Source of the DNA: Amesomyces nigricolor
Taxonomy: Eukaryota; Ascomycota; Sordariomycetes; Sordariales; Chaetomiaceae
Assembly: GCA_004802645.1 (NCBI GenBank)
Contig: SRKS01000007.1
Location: 2,108,001 to 2,172,000, forward strand
Direction: 5' to 3'
Length of the DNA: 64,000 nucleotides
Of the stretch, positions 10,901-23,114 are shown piece by piece. The notes beneath the pieces are model-generated. The model saw nothing but the letters and a program-made list of their open reading frames with translations. It had not been told where the DNA came from and ran no database searches. Every line of letters begins with the position of its first letter. Positions within the stretch are counted from its first letter, which is position 1. Position numbers and translations under genes: made by a program.

Positions 10901-13900
10901 TCACCTCCCCCCCGCCCCGGCAAAAGCCCCCCTAACCTCCGCCCTCGGCCACTCGAACAACACATCTCCCCCATACACATCCGTCGTCACCCTCCCCACC
11001 CGCATCTCCACCTCCCCATAAAACTTCTCACACTCCCTCAACACCTTATTCACCAGCCCACTCGTATCTCCTTTCCCACCATGCCCATGCAGATGCAGCC
11101 CCGGCACGCCCAAATGCCCGAGCCCATGCTTCCCCCCACCAGGCATAGTTGGCACCCCCCCTGCGGCCGCTGTACCCCCAGGTGTAGGAGCATCCTCATC
11201 CCCAAAATGCTTCTCCACCCTCTTCCTCAACGCCTCAATCCCCTTCCGCACCTCCCGCGCATCATACCCGCCCAAAACCTTATTAAACACCGTCTTGCTA
11301 TTACTCGGCTGCGCAGCAATACTACTCGGCGGTTTCCCGCCCTGCAACTGCGCCTCCACATTCTCAAGATGCTCCAGCAACTTCCCCAGCGGGCGGCGCA
11401 TCACCGCGGCAAGGTACAAACCCATATGCTCCGCCATCTCGCGCTGCGCGGCATCGCGCCAATCGGCGAGGACCTCGAGGTTGCGCGGGTTATCGACCTC
11501 TTCGAGGAAATGGTGCATGTTTTCGATGAGGAGGATGTGGAAGTTGAGGGCTTCTTTGTCTTCCGGGTCTGCCGAGGTGGTGGTGGCGGAGGCGGTGAGG
11601 ATGGAGGCGGAGGTGGAGGTGGTGGTGTGGACGAGGGCGGGGTTTTCGCGGGCGATGACTTTCAGGGAGTCGAACATGGACTTGAGGATGCGGGCGTACT
11701 CGCGGTCGACCATGCGGCGGACGGGGAGGAGGGAGGGGTCTGAGGTGCCGAGCATGTTTTCGACGGCGGTGGTGAAATGGGGGAAGATGCGGATGAAGTG
11801 GATAACGCCCTTGCGTTTTTTGATCTTGACTTTGGTTTCTTCGATGGCGCGGACTTGGTCGTCGACGAATTTCTTGAACTTGGTTTCGAGGTTGCCGTGA
11901 AGCTTTTGGAGGACGTTATTGAGGAAGTCTTGGTTGGACTGGCTCATGTCGGCCATCTTGCGCTCGAGGGTGGCGAGGATGCCTACGCCTTGTCTGGGAG
12001 GGGTCAGTGGGTGTTCAGGTGAAGCAGGGCGAAAAGACTTACAGAGGATCCATGCCGAGCACCCAGTCCATGAGCCGCTGCAGGCCCGACTCGAAAAACA
12101 TGAAAATCGACTCCATCGCTTTCGTGATTCTCCTCGCCAGATCGCGATCCGGCTCCATCAGGCGGTGCCGCTTCAGGTCGCCACCCCGACGGTCAAGAGG
12201 CCGCGAAGCTGCGACAAGATCGGGGAAATCAGACTGCTCCAGCGTCGTGGCGTGGAAGAAGTCGACAATAAAGTTCTGCTCCATCTCCACCAGCGGCAGC
12301 AAATCATCCAGCACGCCAGCAAACACCTCATACGGCAGTGCCCTACCATCTGGTGTCTTGTCTGCGTGCGCGCGGCCGCCATCGCCGAGCGGAGACCGCA
12401 GACTCCTCGCTAGCGTCTGACTGCGCTTGACCGTGAGCTTCCGTGCCGTTGTCGCCAGACCCTCCTCCTTCTTCTCCTGCTGCGACGTAAACAGCAATTC
12501 CGTCTCATCGCCCGTCATCTTCCGAGCATTCTTCTTCCACGCCTCCATGGCGTCCTTGAACTCGGTTTTGTAGACGGGGTGACTCCTGTCCTGGTAGATC
12601 TGCAGAATGCGGTTCCAATTGTCAAGATCAACATCCCGCGCGTACAGAACGAGCGGGCTGTACATCCACAGCATGTCCCTGCCCGCCTCGTGGTTGCGGG
12701 CGTCAGCCTTCTTGGACAGCGCGCCGTCAAGCGCGGCCTTGGTCTCGCGGAAGGCTTCCGAGAATTGTCGTTCCATGAAGATGACGAGCCTTCGCATGAG
12801 CAGGGCACTCTCGGCCAGGTACATCTCCTTCTTCTCCTGCACGATGCGCATCTTGCCGTAGTCGCTGTCGAGGCCGAGCGCCTGGTCTCCGCCAGCATCC
12901 TCGCTCTGGCGCGACTCGCTGTTGCCGAGCGTCGGGTCGATCTTGATCATGGCCTTGAACAGCGTGACCAGGGCGGTCTCAATATCCTCAACGCCAGATG
13001 CTGTCTCGAGTGGCGCTGTCTTGAGGGCCGCAAGATCAGATTCGCGGATGTTGCACGTCTCAAGCAGGGACTCGAGCTCTTTCTTTAGCAGCTTCTGGTT
13101 GGCAGCCTGCACCTGTAAGCCCTGGCCTTGCGCTTCGATGTACGCGATATCGTCCGACAGAGTCTGTCCCGGTCAGTCCAGTCACTCATTTACTCGAAAG
13201 TTGGCAAACTCACCGACAACTCCACGCTGTACAACGTCAACAAATTATCCAACTCATCACACTCGCTAATCGCCGTCTCAATTCCCTTCTTGATCGCCTC
13301 CACGCGCTCGTCCTCCTCCTGGAAACGGGCAAGCCAGCCGCCCGCCTGGGCCTTGCTCAGCTCGCGGTCGAGGTCGGCGCGCATCTCGTCAAAGTTGCGG
13401 GCGCGCATCTTCTCGCCAGGTACCCAGCCAAAATAGTCCAACCACTTGGCAAACTCGGCGGAGCGGGTGTCGAGAACGGATGGGTCGATGCCGAGCGTCG
13501 CCAGATATTTCGTATCGTTGCCGGCGACGATGGAGCGCCGCGACTCTTCGATGGTTGGCAGTTCTTCGGGCTTATCCTTTGCTTTGATGGAGGATTGAGC
13601 ACTGGTTGGCCGGGCGAGGGACTCTGATGACTCGGTGACCTTGAGTTCCGGAATGGGGGGGGTCTCGACTCTGTCTGCCGCCTTTGGTGGTGGTTCTACG
13701 ACAGGGGCGGGCTCGGGCAACTTGACGACGGGCGCTGGTTTTGGTGGCGCAGGGATCACACTGGTGATACCATCGGGGCCATCGCTGGTCTTGTTCATAT
13801 TACGCAGCCTTTCTGCTGCACCACCAGGCCTCGGCCTGAAAGCGCTGGCGGCAGTGGCAGCCTTCCAGATGGCGCCGGCAATCTCGCCCCGGGACTTCTT

Positions 13901-15294
13901 GGCCTGAATCATGGGCCCGAGACCGGGCTTGGTCTCAGCTTCAGCATCCGGAGGCGGCGCAGTGGGACTGCTAACAGCTGGGGCTGGAGGTGGTGTTGCC
14001 CTGGCACTTGAAGGTGTGGGGATCCGCGGGGGCGTAGCCTGGCTAACCGGACCCGCCGGGGGCTCTGATCTACTCGTCTCCTTAGCGGCCGCAACCTGTT
14101 CAATCTTTGGTGCTGGCTCATTTCGTCGGCTGACCGAGTCCTTGCGAGATGCCCTCTCCATGCTTCTTGGCGGGACCATCGGCTCTCTGCGCATGCCCGG
14201 GCTCATAAGCGGGGCAGGTATCAGATCCCGGTCGACTTGCTGTGGCCGTAGGGGATCCATAGGCGGCCGTTTCCTCTCAGGCGGCTTTTCCTCGCTTGTT
14301 GGGAGCGGTGTGGGCTCCGGTGTACCATAGTTCGAGGTTCCATTCACGCCATTTTTCGATTTTGGACGAAGACTGTTGGCATCCTCGCTCCTCGCTATGG
14401 ACGAGGCTGCTACCGAATCCTGGCTTTTGTTGTTGGAAGCCACCCTACGGAGTGGGTGTTGTTCCTGGGGCTGCCGTCCTGTATCCAAGCTCTGCGCTGG
14501 TGAAGGTCTGCCATTTGCGACCAGGGGGCTGCGCGACGCCACCCTCTCTGGGAAGACCGGGGCTGCCGTTGACTGGGCATTTGACAGCCCACCGTAGCCG
14601 GACGAGACGGAGCCGGCGCCGCTGTTGGGGGCAGTATCAAGCGGGGCGGGGCGGGGTGGCGGACGCTCCTGTCTGGGCCGGGGCGCCTGCGCGCCTGCCA
14701 GCACCTGTTCAAGCTCCCGCTGCTCGAAGCCTGTGAGAGTCGGAGTGCGTCCCCCGGTGTATTTGTTGTAGATCTTGATCAAACTCGCAATGAAGAACTT
14801 TTTCTCCTTGTCGGTTTGGGCCTCCCAGTAGTACGGCTTGCCGAGGGTCACGACGAAGCCGACGTCTCCAGCCCACTGCTGGTTGTTGGGGCTCGCTGTC
14901 GGGCTGGTAAAGGATTCGATGGCAGCGAGGTCGTCGAGAAACCACGTTTTGCCGATCGAAAAGGTGCCGTTGGGGTTTTCCTTGGACTTGTGCACTCGGA
15001 CACGGCCAGACTTCCGGACGGCGACGATGATAACGCGGGGCTTCTGGTGCTGGGGTACTCTTGCGGAGGGCGGCGGGGGTCCTGTCGGGGAAGCCTGGAA
15101 CTCGGTGATCTTGATGTGGGTAATGTATGTCTCGAGGGCTAGGTGGTTGTCAGCGGTTACGGCACGCTCCAGACTCGAGGGGTGCTCGGGGGCTCACCAG
15201 AGCCATCTTCGTCGCGCTTGCTGAAGCAGCTGTCGATGATCCTCCTCTTCTCATCCTCGAACCTCTCGGCCCGGCTCACGTCGCGGCCGCTCAT
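10901..15294 (-). CDS. SEC3: Exocyst complex component Sec3
   Basis: Four exons on the minus strand: 15294-15198, 15138-13214, 13163-12043 and 11993-10901. Together they give 1411 residues with consistent phases. The first exon begins MSGRDVSRAERFEDEKRR. Residues about 35-130 (ETYITHIKITEF, KPRVIIVAVRKSGRVRV, GKTWFLDDLAAIESF) match the Sec3 N-terminal PIP2- and Rho-binding PH-like domain. A long Pro/Ser-rich linker follows. The C-terminal half is the helical exocyst rod (DNWNRILQIYQDRSHPVYK, FEWPRAEVRGAF near the end). Sec3 marks exocytosis sites at the hyphal tip and tethers secretory vesicles through phosphoinositides and Rho/Cdc42. The length agrees with filamentous-fungal homologues. Confidence in family and splice structure is high. 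Confidence 0.93.
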
Positions 15295-17191
15295 AGCTGT
15301 GGCAGCGACGGGGAAGCGCTCCCGTCAGGCGAAGGCCGTTGCTTGCGGTTCATGAACGTTGGGGCAAGAGGTGCCGATGGGTGGGGTCGTGCGCTGGGAG
15401 ATTCGATGTTCGGGCGCAGTGGGTTCGAGATTAGATTGCAGGGCCCGTCAGTTCGCCGATCGTTGTTCGAGTCTGTCGGGGAAGGAAAGGAGTTCTCTAA
15501 GGAGTTGGTAGATGTGGTGGAAGTCAAGGCGCGGGTCGAAGAGAAGAGGCGGATGCGAGATGCGGGTTGGGTTGGGAGTTGAGTTCAAATGACAAAAGCC
15601 CCTGGCGGCGACAGCGCAATGACGGGAGACTGGAGACTGGAGACGTCGAGCTGCTGTGCTGGGTCAGGTCCGTGCGGCCCTTGTGGACCCACTGTGGTTC
15701 GTTGGAGGGGCCGCCCCACATGCCATGCGCTGCCAAGACGGCTGCTCCAGACGACAACTCCCACCGAGCATGAGCACTGAGCACCGAGCACATGCAAGGC
15801 AACGGAAGGGACAATTTGGTCGCCTTCGAGCTTCGTTGTTGATTGCATTTTCCACACACATTATTTTTAGCCTGAACTTCCATGTCTTGTTGACCCGTAC
15901 TCGAGGCCACAGCGCCACAGCGCCAATATCGTGACAGCTCGTGGAAGGCTGGAAGGCGATTTCGAATCCGAACTTGGAGGCTAATCTGAGCCCTCTTCCA
16001 CCTCAACTGGTATATTTCATGGAGAGAGGGCTAAGACTTCGACAATGAACCATTGGATTGGGCAAACAAACAGAATCTCCAACTAATGATTTCTGTAGCA
16101 GGTAGGTTGAGGAGGTCTTAGAGGAAACCATTCAAGTCCCAGACAGGTCACAGGGCCCGGAATGTTGCACGGTGGACATTGTCAAGACGCCCAATCGCCC
16201 AGTCTCGCTTTTTTCTCAAGGCTGTCAACTGTCAATTACGCAGACACCCCAGGGAGCCAGTTGCCAGACGGTTTTCTAGTGCCGGTCTTGGTCTCTTTTC
16301 CCCCGGCCTTGTTTCGGTCGGAAATCGCATGCACCTCTAGGCAGGGCGTGGGTGTGCGGGAATATTTGGATCAACTCTGGGGAAGGAAAGCCTTCTTGCT
16401 GCTGCAGCTCGAGCGAATGATTGGTTAATCAAAGTCACAGAAGCCCAAGCGACAGCCCTGGATTCCAGCGTCAGTCCTCTCCCAGGGCTGCTCCAACAGT
16501 TCCTCGTTCTCGGTGATATCCTGGAATTGGTACAGGTGCCTTTCAATGGCTCATGGGGCTGTTCACGTTCAGGTACATGGACCTCTGGTGAGTCTGGGCC
16601 ATGGATCTCACCCTCTAGTGGTTGAAAATTCACTCGTGGCTGTTGAGGCCGCGCAGCCCTTTTTCAAAACTGGGCGCACTCTGACTCTGCACAGTCCGCA
16701 GATGCAAGTTGTGACCTGTAAGTTCTTCTGTGCTGATACTGATATTCCATCAAGTTTTCAACTTTTGCTGTCTGCCTGGCGGCACCGATTGGATGGCAAT
16801 GGATTGATGCACCTGGCCACCCGTTTTCAGACCCAACATGGTGGGCAACTCTAAACAGCGATGCTCACCGAGATGGCTTCGGTGAAACATGGCATCCAAT
16901 CCTAGACCAAGATGCACGTTGTCGAGGCTGCCGTGACTCGACGGCTTTGTCTGTGAGCAATACAGGGCTTTGGCAGGGCAGAACAAGACTGCAAGTGATG
17001 CTTTCTCCCTTTCATCACGAACCATTTCATCATTCTTCTTATATTAGAAATGGAAGGTGTTTTCCCCGTGCGAAATCCTGTTTACTCCAGCCTCCTTACC
17101 AATTCCCTCTGTTGTCACTTCATCACACTTAGCCCCCTTTCGGTCTCGCGGCACCCTCAATTCAATTGTCTCGAGAAGAAAGTCAACCATA
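15295..17191. other. Intergenic region, bidirectional upstream
   Basis: About 1.9 kb between the SEC3 start (minus) and the finger-protein start (plus). It should hold both promoters. Several open frames of 60-160 codons overlap here, but none shows a domain, a normal start context or splice support. Confidence 0.5.
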
Positions 17192-18367
17192 ATGACAACC
17201 ACTTCAGGGGAAAAGGGGTGATGCGGGAGATGCGGCCACCCCAATGACGGCCATACCAAGAAACGCTTTTCCAAGTGTAAGAAATGCAAAAAACAATGCA
17301 TCATTTGTCAGACAGGGCAGCACGGCTCGACATTGGTCTCCGAACCCAGTTTCGGTTCGGAGGGTTGGAGGATCTGCCACCGTCCTTGCTACTGCGGGTT
17401 CGAATTTTACCCCGACCATGCCAGGGCTGCACGACCACTGGAGTCTCATGAATACAAATCGGATTACCCTGTGTTTCGACCACTGCCACAATCCAGCAAC
17501 ACAACCTCAGCCTACCTTAACTCGGGTGGGATACTTCTGGACAGCTGCCCGAAGACAACACGGCAGCAGGACGTCGAACCTGCGTCCACTCCGGCCACAG
17601 GCCATCATGTGTCGACCGCCTACGTTACCTCGTCGGCCTATACGACACCATCCATTGCGATGACTCCTGCCAGCGTGAGTTCTGCCCCAGCCCAGTACTG
17701 GATCCCCACCACCAAGGCCCCAACCTGGAGCGAAACTCAAAATGACACCACGGGGGGCCATGCCGGACACACTCGGCATCCGTCCGATGTCTCGGATGAC
17801 CCGCTGGGCTCAATCGGGGCGGCCACCACAACTGGAGGAACACAGGCCAGAGTTCGCCATGTCCGGTTCACCTCTCAGGGTTCCTGTGATCCGCTCGCGA
17901 CCGACAATGCATACCCAAACACGGCTGGTGGGATTACCGACGCCTTCGCCCAGATGCAACTCGGCGGAGATACACCTGCCGTCTCCAATGATGAGACTAC
18001 GGCAGTCAAGGGGCGGGGAGCGCGGACAACGGACCCATCTACGGTCGTGACCGAGTTCAAGAACGGGACTGTTCGCTTTCAGGATCCGGAGGAGAACAGG
18101 GTGAAATCAATATCGGCCTGGGCTGGGATGAGTAGATCGCGATCGGCACCTACAAGCTTGTCGGGTAAGAGAAAGTGCTTGATGTTGCGACAGAACTGGT
18201 CTCCTCAAGCGCCTCTGAGTAGTCGAGGAAGTCTGGCGCGCTCGAGCGTCCCCCAGCACCCGTCTGCTTGGTGTATTCGGTTTCGAAAACATGTTGCCCG
18301 GTGCATATCCAGTGGAGGATCTGGCGCCTTCGAGGGTCCACGGTTGGGGAAGCAGCTGATGTGGTGA
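17192..18367 (+). CDS. Hypothetical Cys/His finger protein with an in-frame TGA
   Basis: No named family recognised. From ATG 17192 the frame reads MTTTSGEKG, meets TGA at 17219-17221, then continues open to 18367. Immediately after the stop comes a Cys/His-rich segment: CGRCGHPNDGHTKKRFSK, then KCKKCKKQCIICQTGQH and CHRPCYCGFEF. It looks like a zinc-binding knuckle. The rest is Ser/Thr/Gly-rich and disordered, with VRHVRFTSQG and GTVRFQDPEENRV as the only more regular pieces. There is no in-frame ATG between the TGA and the finger, so a functional product needs readthrough, an unseen upstream exon, or a different base at the stop. It could also be a recent pseudogene. Confidence 0.5.
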
Positions 18368-19032
18368 GACACGGCTCCGGACACCTCGACATTGCGGTCG
18401 CTGGGAAAGTTGAGGTCTGAGGACGGCAGCGGCAATGTCGGTTATGTGATGAAGGAGGGAGGATGAAAGAAACGGGGTTGTTGATCAGAAAGGCTGGAAC
18501 TGATGCGCATATTTACATGTACCTTGCCTTGCTGCGTATCTGCAGCGTACGGGCAGCCAGTCGATGTCTTGTGTAAGTTACAGGTTGGAAAGAGTCCAGG
18601 CTGACATGGCCTATCTGTAAAGAAGTAATATGTGGGTCGCCTCCATGCGAGGGAGATCGGACCCACATCGACCCGGCACGTCCTGCTCCACCACGGTTCG
18701 TCATCCTAATTCAAACGCGTCGCGTGACGCGTCTGGTGCCTCACGCGTTGAATTGACTGGCCACCATGAGCATGATTTTCTGCCATCGCCGTTGAGTTTG
18801 ACACAACAAAGCCTTGGCAAATCAGTTTGAAGCAAAATTGACAAACCTCAACACCGATCAAATTCAACTTATTACCTACTTCCCCTCTCGAGTCCTCATA
18901 CCATATCCCTGCGCGCGCGACAGATCTGTAATCGCCCTTGTAATTGCCCTGAACAACAACAACCACCGAACTCCCCGGCAACCGACCGAAATCACATCCC
19001 CCAAGACCGATCCCCGACAAGATACAGAGAAG
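18368..19032. other. Intergenic region and 5' leader
   Basis: No gene seen. The 200 bases before the ATG at 19033 are open in the downstream frame but contain no ATG. They are read here as 5' UTR. Confidence 0.5.
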
Positions 19033-22000
19033 ATGCCCCCGCGAAGAAAACCAAAAACACCCTCTGCCGCAGCCGCAGCCGCCACAGGCTCGACTAGCGC
19101 CCCCGCCCGCGTCTCCAAGACCTACGAATCCTCGGCACCCGCCCCGCAACAGCTCACCTTCCCACCACGGCAGAAGGTTGTGCGTAAATACGGCCGGCGG
19201 TCGCTCCCTGCTGCGTTAGGAGCCTCGGCCGAGAGGAGAAGGACGCTAAGGCAGTCGACGCTGACGCAGATTGATTATATGCAGGCTTCGGGCGCGCCTG
19301 CGTCCGATGGGGCGTTGAGGGTTGGGAAGTTGGAAATGGAGGGGGGAGAGAGTGAGGGGTTGGGGAGAGAAGCGGAAGAAGGAGTGGAGTTAGAGAAGGA
19401 AGAGGAGGAGCCACAACCACGGATACTGCGCAGCGGGCGGAAAACTAGGCCGCTGGGTGGGTCAGCGAGGGCAGAAAAGGAGAAGAAGCCCGAGAGGAGG
19501 TCGAAGAGGAGGAAGACGACGGGGGATGAATCCGCTGTTACACCAACTCTGCAGCGGAAGGGATCGAGCTTTCATACCCAGACGCTGACCCAGTTTCTGG
19601 GGGGTTCTGCGCCAAAACCGGAGGACGATGGGTTGAGAGTGGAGGGTGAGGAAGAGGAGGAGGATATTGGGCGGCCTTTGCCGGGGAGTGAGCCGATACA
19701 CACCAAGAAATTTTGGTCGCCCAAGGGCAACAGCAAAGCGAAGGCCGTCATGGCAGCACCATTGTCTACACCCACATCCAAACGCATCAAGGTCGACCCC
19801 TACGAGGTCCCCTCCTCGCAGCCTACCCCCTGCACGCCCATGTTGAACCGCTACTCGCCGCCTGTCCGCTCTCCTGCTCTCGGGCACGGGTCCCCACTGA
19901 CCCAGAAATCGACAAATATCGATGCACCGCCCCCGACAGTGCAGACAGTATCTAGGCTACCACGGACCTTGGTCATTCAGGACAGCTACAGCATGGGCAG
20001 CAGCAGCGAGGCGTTTCCCTCGTCCTCTTTTGCCATTGGCAACGACACCCCAACGAAGAATCAAGGCCAAACACCCTCCCAAAAAACCAGGAGAACAGCC
20101 CTGGGCGACATCCCCGTCGCAAGCCTCGAACTCGGCGAAGAGACACCCTCCCAACGCCCGCCCTTGACTGAACTCCCCGTCTCCAGTCTCGCGCATGGTA
20201 TCCCCTCAACCCCAACCGGCGAAACCCCAACAACCCGACGAAAACGCCTATTTGTCGAAGTCCCCGACTCAGACGACGAGCTCGAAAGTGTCGGCTCCAC
20301 CCCCCTCCGCCCGCGATCTACCCAACAAACACCGCTCAAAAGCATACTCAGCCAGCGCGGCTTCCAGACGCCGAGCAAGCTGCGCCCTGCCTCGGTTTCA
20401 CAGCCTCCGGGGCGGGCGGCGGTGGTTGCGGAGACGCCAGGGAGTGGAGCGAGTTTGGGCAGGTCGGAGAAGGAGAATGAGTCGCCTGGGATTCCGGTGT
20501 TTGAGGATGGTGATGGGGGAGGGGAGGAGTCGGAAGGTGAGAACGATCCGGGGACGCCGACTCCAACGCTGCGGAGAATGGCGTCGCAGCTGGATCGGAG
20601 CTTGGGGAGGGCGAGTCAGAGTACAGCGCGGACGGCGTCGCAGTTTTGGGCGAGGGAGGAGGAGGGAGATGGGGGGTTGGGAATGACGAGCGGGACGATG
20701 GTTGGCTCTTCTACTCGGGTGGTGCAGGAGGAGATGGTGATTGATGAGGATGTGCCAGGGACACCAACCCCAGCTCCACGAGTGGCTGCATCGCAGGAGG
20801 GAGATACAACTGGGCCAGACAACGAGACCAGCACTCCCCAGGCCGATGAGGCTGAAGACCTCACCGCATCAGAGGCCGAGGAAGAGGAAGAGAAGGTGCC
20901 GACTTCGATCCTTCGGAAGAGGACTTCCCAGAAGGTTGTACGAATCGACGACTCGCTTGAAAGGAATCGCAAGTCGACACCTGCGCCGGCTTCAGAGTCA
21001 TCACTCAGTGAAGCCCCGGGCACGCCAACACCCAACGTCCGGAGAGTCCAGATTGAACTGCCACCGCCTTCAACCGCCGAGGAAGTGTACAAAGAGACGC
21101 CTCAAAAGCCATCCCACAAAAAGTCCTCGCCAATCTACCAGCGACAGACTCAGCGAAACACTCAACGGCATACCCAACGACACACCCAACGGCACACTCA
21201 ACGAAATACTCAACGACATACTCGTCGACACACTCAACGCCAAACCCAACGCCACACTCAGCGCTCCCAATTCTACGAGAGCCAGCGCATCCCTCACGAA
21301 GTGATCCGCGCCCTCGGACCCCAGACAGATCGCACGGACATTCTCATATCGATCCACCCCGATATCGCCGACGACATCGTCAACGGTGCCCGCGATCACG
21401 AGTTTCGCGCCTACAAGTTTCCCATCCAGGTCCTGCGCTGCTGGATCTACATCACCTCGCCCGTGCAAGAGGTTAAGTACATGGCGACTCTCGGCCCGGC
21501 TCAAGAGCCTGGCCAGATCGACCCCACCAGCGGACTCGGCAACGCCGAGTTCAACTCTGGCTCCTTGGAGTTTAAGTTTGCGCACAAGCTGGTGCAGGTG
21601 TACGAGCTGAACAACCCTGTGCCGTTGGAGGACATGCCGGAGGAAGGCCTGGGAGACGGACCGCCGCAGAAGTACAGGTATATCCCGCCGGCGGTTGTGG
21701 GGCAGTTGATGGCGAACTTGAGGTGTGCCCTGTTTGAAGAGGAGATAGACTACTTCAGCGACGATGGCCTTGAGGAAGAGACAGAAGGGGACGTGGCTAT
21801 CTCGCAAGAGCTGGAGGAGCAGCTGCGCAGCGAAATCATTCACTCGACGCAGCTGATGTCGAGCGAGCGGCGGCGGCAGCAACAGCGGGAGGAGGAAGAA
21901 GACGTGATTCTGGAAAGCCCCGTCAAGACCCGGCAAACGGAGAGCGTTCACCCACCAACCCGATCAAGCCAACGCCTCCACAACCGCAACCACCCCCAGC

Positions 22001-22527
22001 AAACCCAACCCTCCCAGCAACGCCAACCCCGCCATCACCGCCAACGCACCCCCACCGGCCCCCGACCCCAACAAACCCAAACCCAAACCATCCGCCCCTC
22101 CCAAGCAACAACCGCCTCAGACCTCTCCCTCCCCTCAAGCCCTACCTCCCCCCACTACCGTCCCTTTCCCCTCCCAGGCCCATCCACCCGCACCCGCACC
22201 CACAACCACACCCACACCCACCACAACACCCGCTTCCACAACCCCATCCCCATCCCCTCCTCATCATCCCGCCCCGCAACCCCAACGAAATCCTCCAACC
22301 CAGCCTCCGTCCCCAGGCCGCCCATGCCCGAGTCTAGCGAGCTGTCGCTGCCTGGGTTGCCGGAGGATGATGAGGATGAGGACGGGAGTTTGTTGCCGCT
22401 GCCGTCTGGGGGTGGGACTGGGGTTGGGTTCTCGTCGCAAGGGGTGTTGTTACCGCCGGATAGTTTGCTTGTGGAGGAGGTTGGGATGGCGCCTGAACCG
22501 GTGGGGTGGGAGAGTGATGATGAATGA
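19033..22527 (+). CDS. Large disordered protein with a TQR(H/N) repeat and a PUA/ASCH-like domain
   Basis: An intronless frame of 1164 residues from ATG 19033, the first ATG of the frame. Residues 1-700 are basic and acidic low-complexity sequence with nuclear-localisation-like clusters (KKPERRSKRRKTTGDE) and repeated TPTP/TPxP motifs that could be kinase targets. Residues about 704-746 form an imperfect four-residue repeat. Residues about 750-905 look folded: DRTDILISIHPDIADDIVNG, HEFRAYKFPIQVLRCWIYIT, VQEVKYMATLG, and later YIPPAVVGQLMANL. The ISIHP...IVNGARDHEFR pattern resembles ASCH/PUA-like nucleic-acid-binding domains; this is my inference, not a database result. The C-terminus is again Pro/Gln/Thr-rich and acidic. 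A nuclear, possibly chromatin- or RNA-associated role is plausible but unproven. Confidence 0.75.
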   Translation: MPPRRKPKTPSAAAAAATGSTSAPARVSKTYESSAPAPQQLTFPPRQKVVRKYGRRSLPAALGASAERRRTLRQSTLTQIDYMQASGAPASDGALRVGKLEMEGGESEGLGREAEEGVELEKEEEEPQPRILRSGRKTRPLGGSARAEKEKKPERRSKRRKTTGDESAVTPTLQRKGSSFHTQTLTQFLGGSAPKPEDDGLRVEGEEEEEDIGRPLPGSEPIHTKKFWSPKGNSKAKAVMAAPLSTPTSKRIKVDPYEVPSSQPTPCTPMLNRYSPPVRSPALGHGSPLTQKSTNIDAPPPTVQTVSRLPRTLVIQDSYSMGSSSEAFPSSSFAIGNDTPTKNQGQTPSQKTRRTALGDIPVASLELGEETPSQRPPLTELPVSSLAHGIPSTPTGETPTTRRKRLFVEVPDSDDELESVGSTPLRPRSTQQTPLKSILSQRGFQTPSKLRPASVSQPPGRAAVVAETPGSGASLGRSEKENESPGIPVFEDGDGGGEESEGENDPGTPTPTLRRMASQLDRSLGRASQSTARTASQFWAREEEGDGGLGMTSGTMVGSSTRVVQEEMVIDEDVPGTPTPAPRVAASQEGDTTGPDNETSTPQADEAEDLTASEAEEEEEKVPTSILRKRTSQKVVRIDDSLERNRKSTPAPASESSLSEAPGTPTPNVRRVQIELPPPSTAEEVYKETPQKPSHKKSSPIYQRQTQRNTQRHTQRHTQRHTQRNTQRHTRRHTQRQTQRHTQRSQFYESQRIPHEVIRALGPQTDRTDILISIHPDIADDIVNGARDHEFRAYKFPIQVLRCWIYITSPVQEVKYMATLGPAQEPGQIDPTSGLGNAEFNSGSLEFKFAHKLVQVYELNNPVPLEDMPEEGLGDGPPQKYRYIPPAVVGQLMANLRCALFEEEIDYFSDDGLEEETEGDVAISQELEEQLRSEIIHSTQLMSSERRRQQQREEEEDVILESPVKTRQTESVHPPTRSSQRLHNRNHPQQTQPSQQRQPRHHRQRTPTGPRPQQTQTQTIRPSQATTASDLSLPSSPTSPHYRPFPLPGPSTRTRTHNHTHTHHNTRFHNPIPIPSSSSRPATPTKSSNPASVPRPPMPESSELSLPGLPEDDEDEDGSLLPLPSGGGTGVGFSSQGVLLPPDSLLVEEVGMAPEPVGWESDDE
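21139..21271 (+). repeat. In-frame 12-bp tandem repeat encoding TQR(H/N/Q)
   Basis: About eleven imperfect copies of a 12-bp unit of the type CACACTCAACGN, read in frame as Thr-Gln-Arg-His/Asn/Gln. It lies directly before the folded domain of the 1164-residue protein. The unit boundaries keep the reading frame, so copy-number change would be tolerated. It would give a highly basic, histidine-rich spacer. Confidence 0.9.
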
Positions 22528-23114
22528 GGGGGCTGTGGGTTGTGGGGAGGTACTTGTACGGTTAAAAGAGATGGGTTTGAGCAGGTGCTTCTCCTTTTTT
22601 TGTTCTCTTTTTATATGGATAGAGGTACTGGAGTTGAATCTGGGCTGTGATGTCGGCGCTAGTGGTGCTCGGAGCTACAGGAACAGATGGATTACAAGAC
22701 CGAGGCAACACAGGGCCAAGGGATTTGGGGAGAGTTTTTAGATAGACGGGGTACCTGGCTATGGATACATGTAGCAATTGCTGTAGGGGAACTATATGTC
22801 GAAGGACTGTCTTGCAAGGCTCTTGACACCCCATGACCATGACATGATTGAGTTTCTGGATGCAAAAGGGGAACAAGGACGTGTTGGGGAACTGCGGCTA
22901 TCAACAAATTGAATGCCAGATAATTCGTTCAATGAACTGCTTCAAGACCACGGTGCATTGAGCCCCTCATTCGTTGGTTTGCATCACCTTCACAGCCCAC
23001 AACGCTCATTCCACTACTTTGAATCCTTCCTCATCTGTTCTGCTGTTTATAGATTTTACACCCACCTTACCTCCTCCTCAGCCACTCGCTTCTCCGCATC
23101 TTCCCTCTGCCAAG
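22528..23114. other. Intergenic region
   Basis: 3' flank of the large disordered-protein gene, then the former promoter and leader of the CDC37 copy. No gene seen. Confidence 0.5.
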
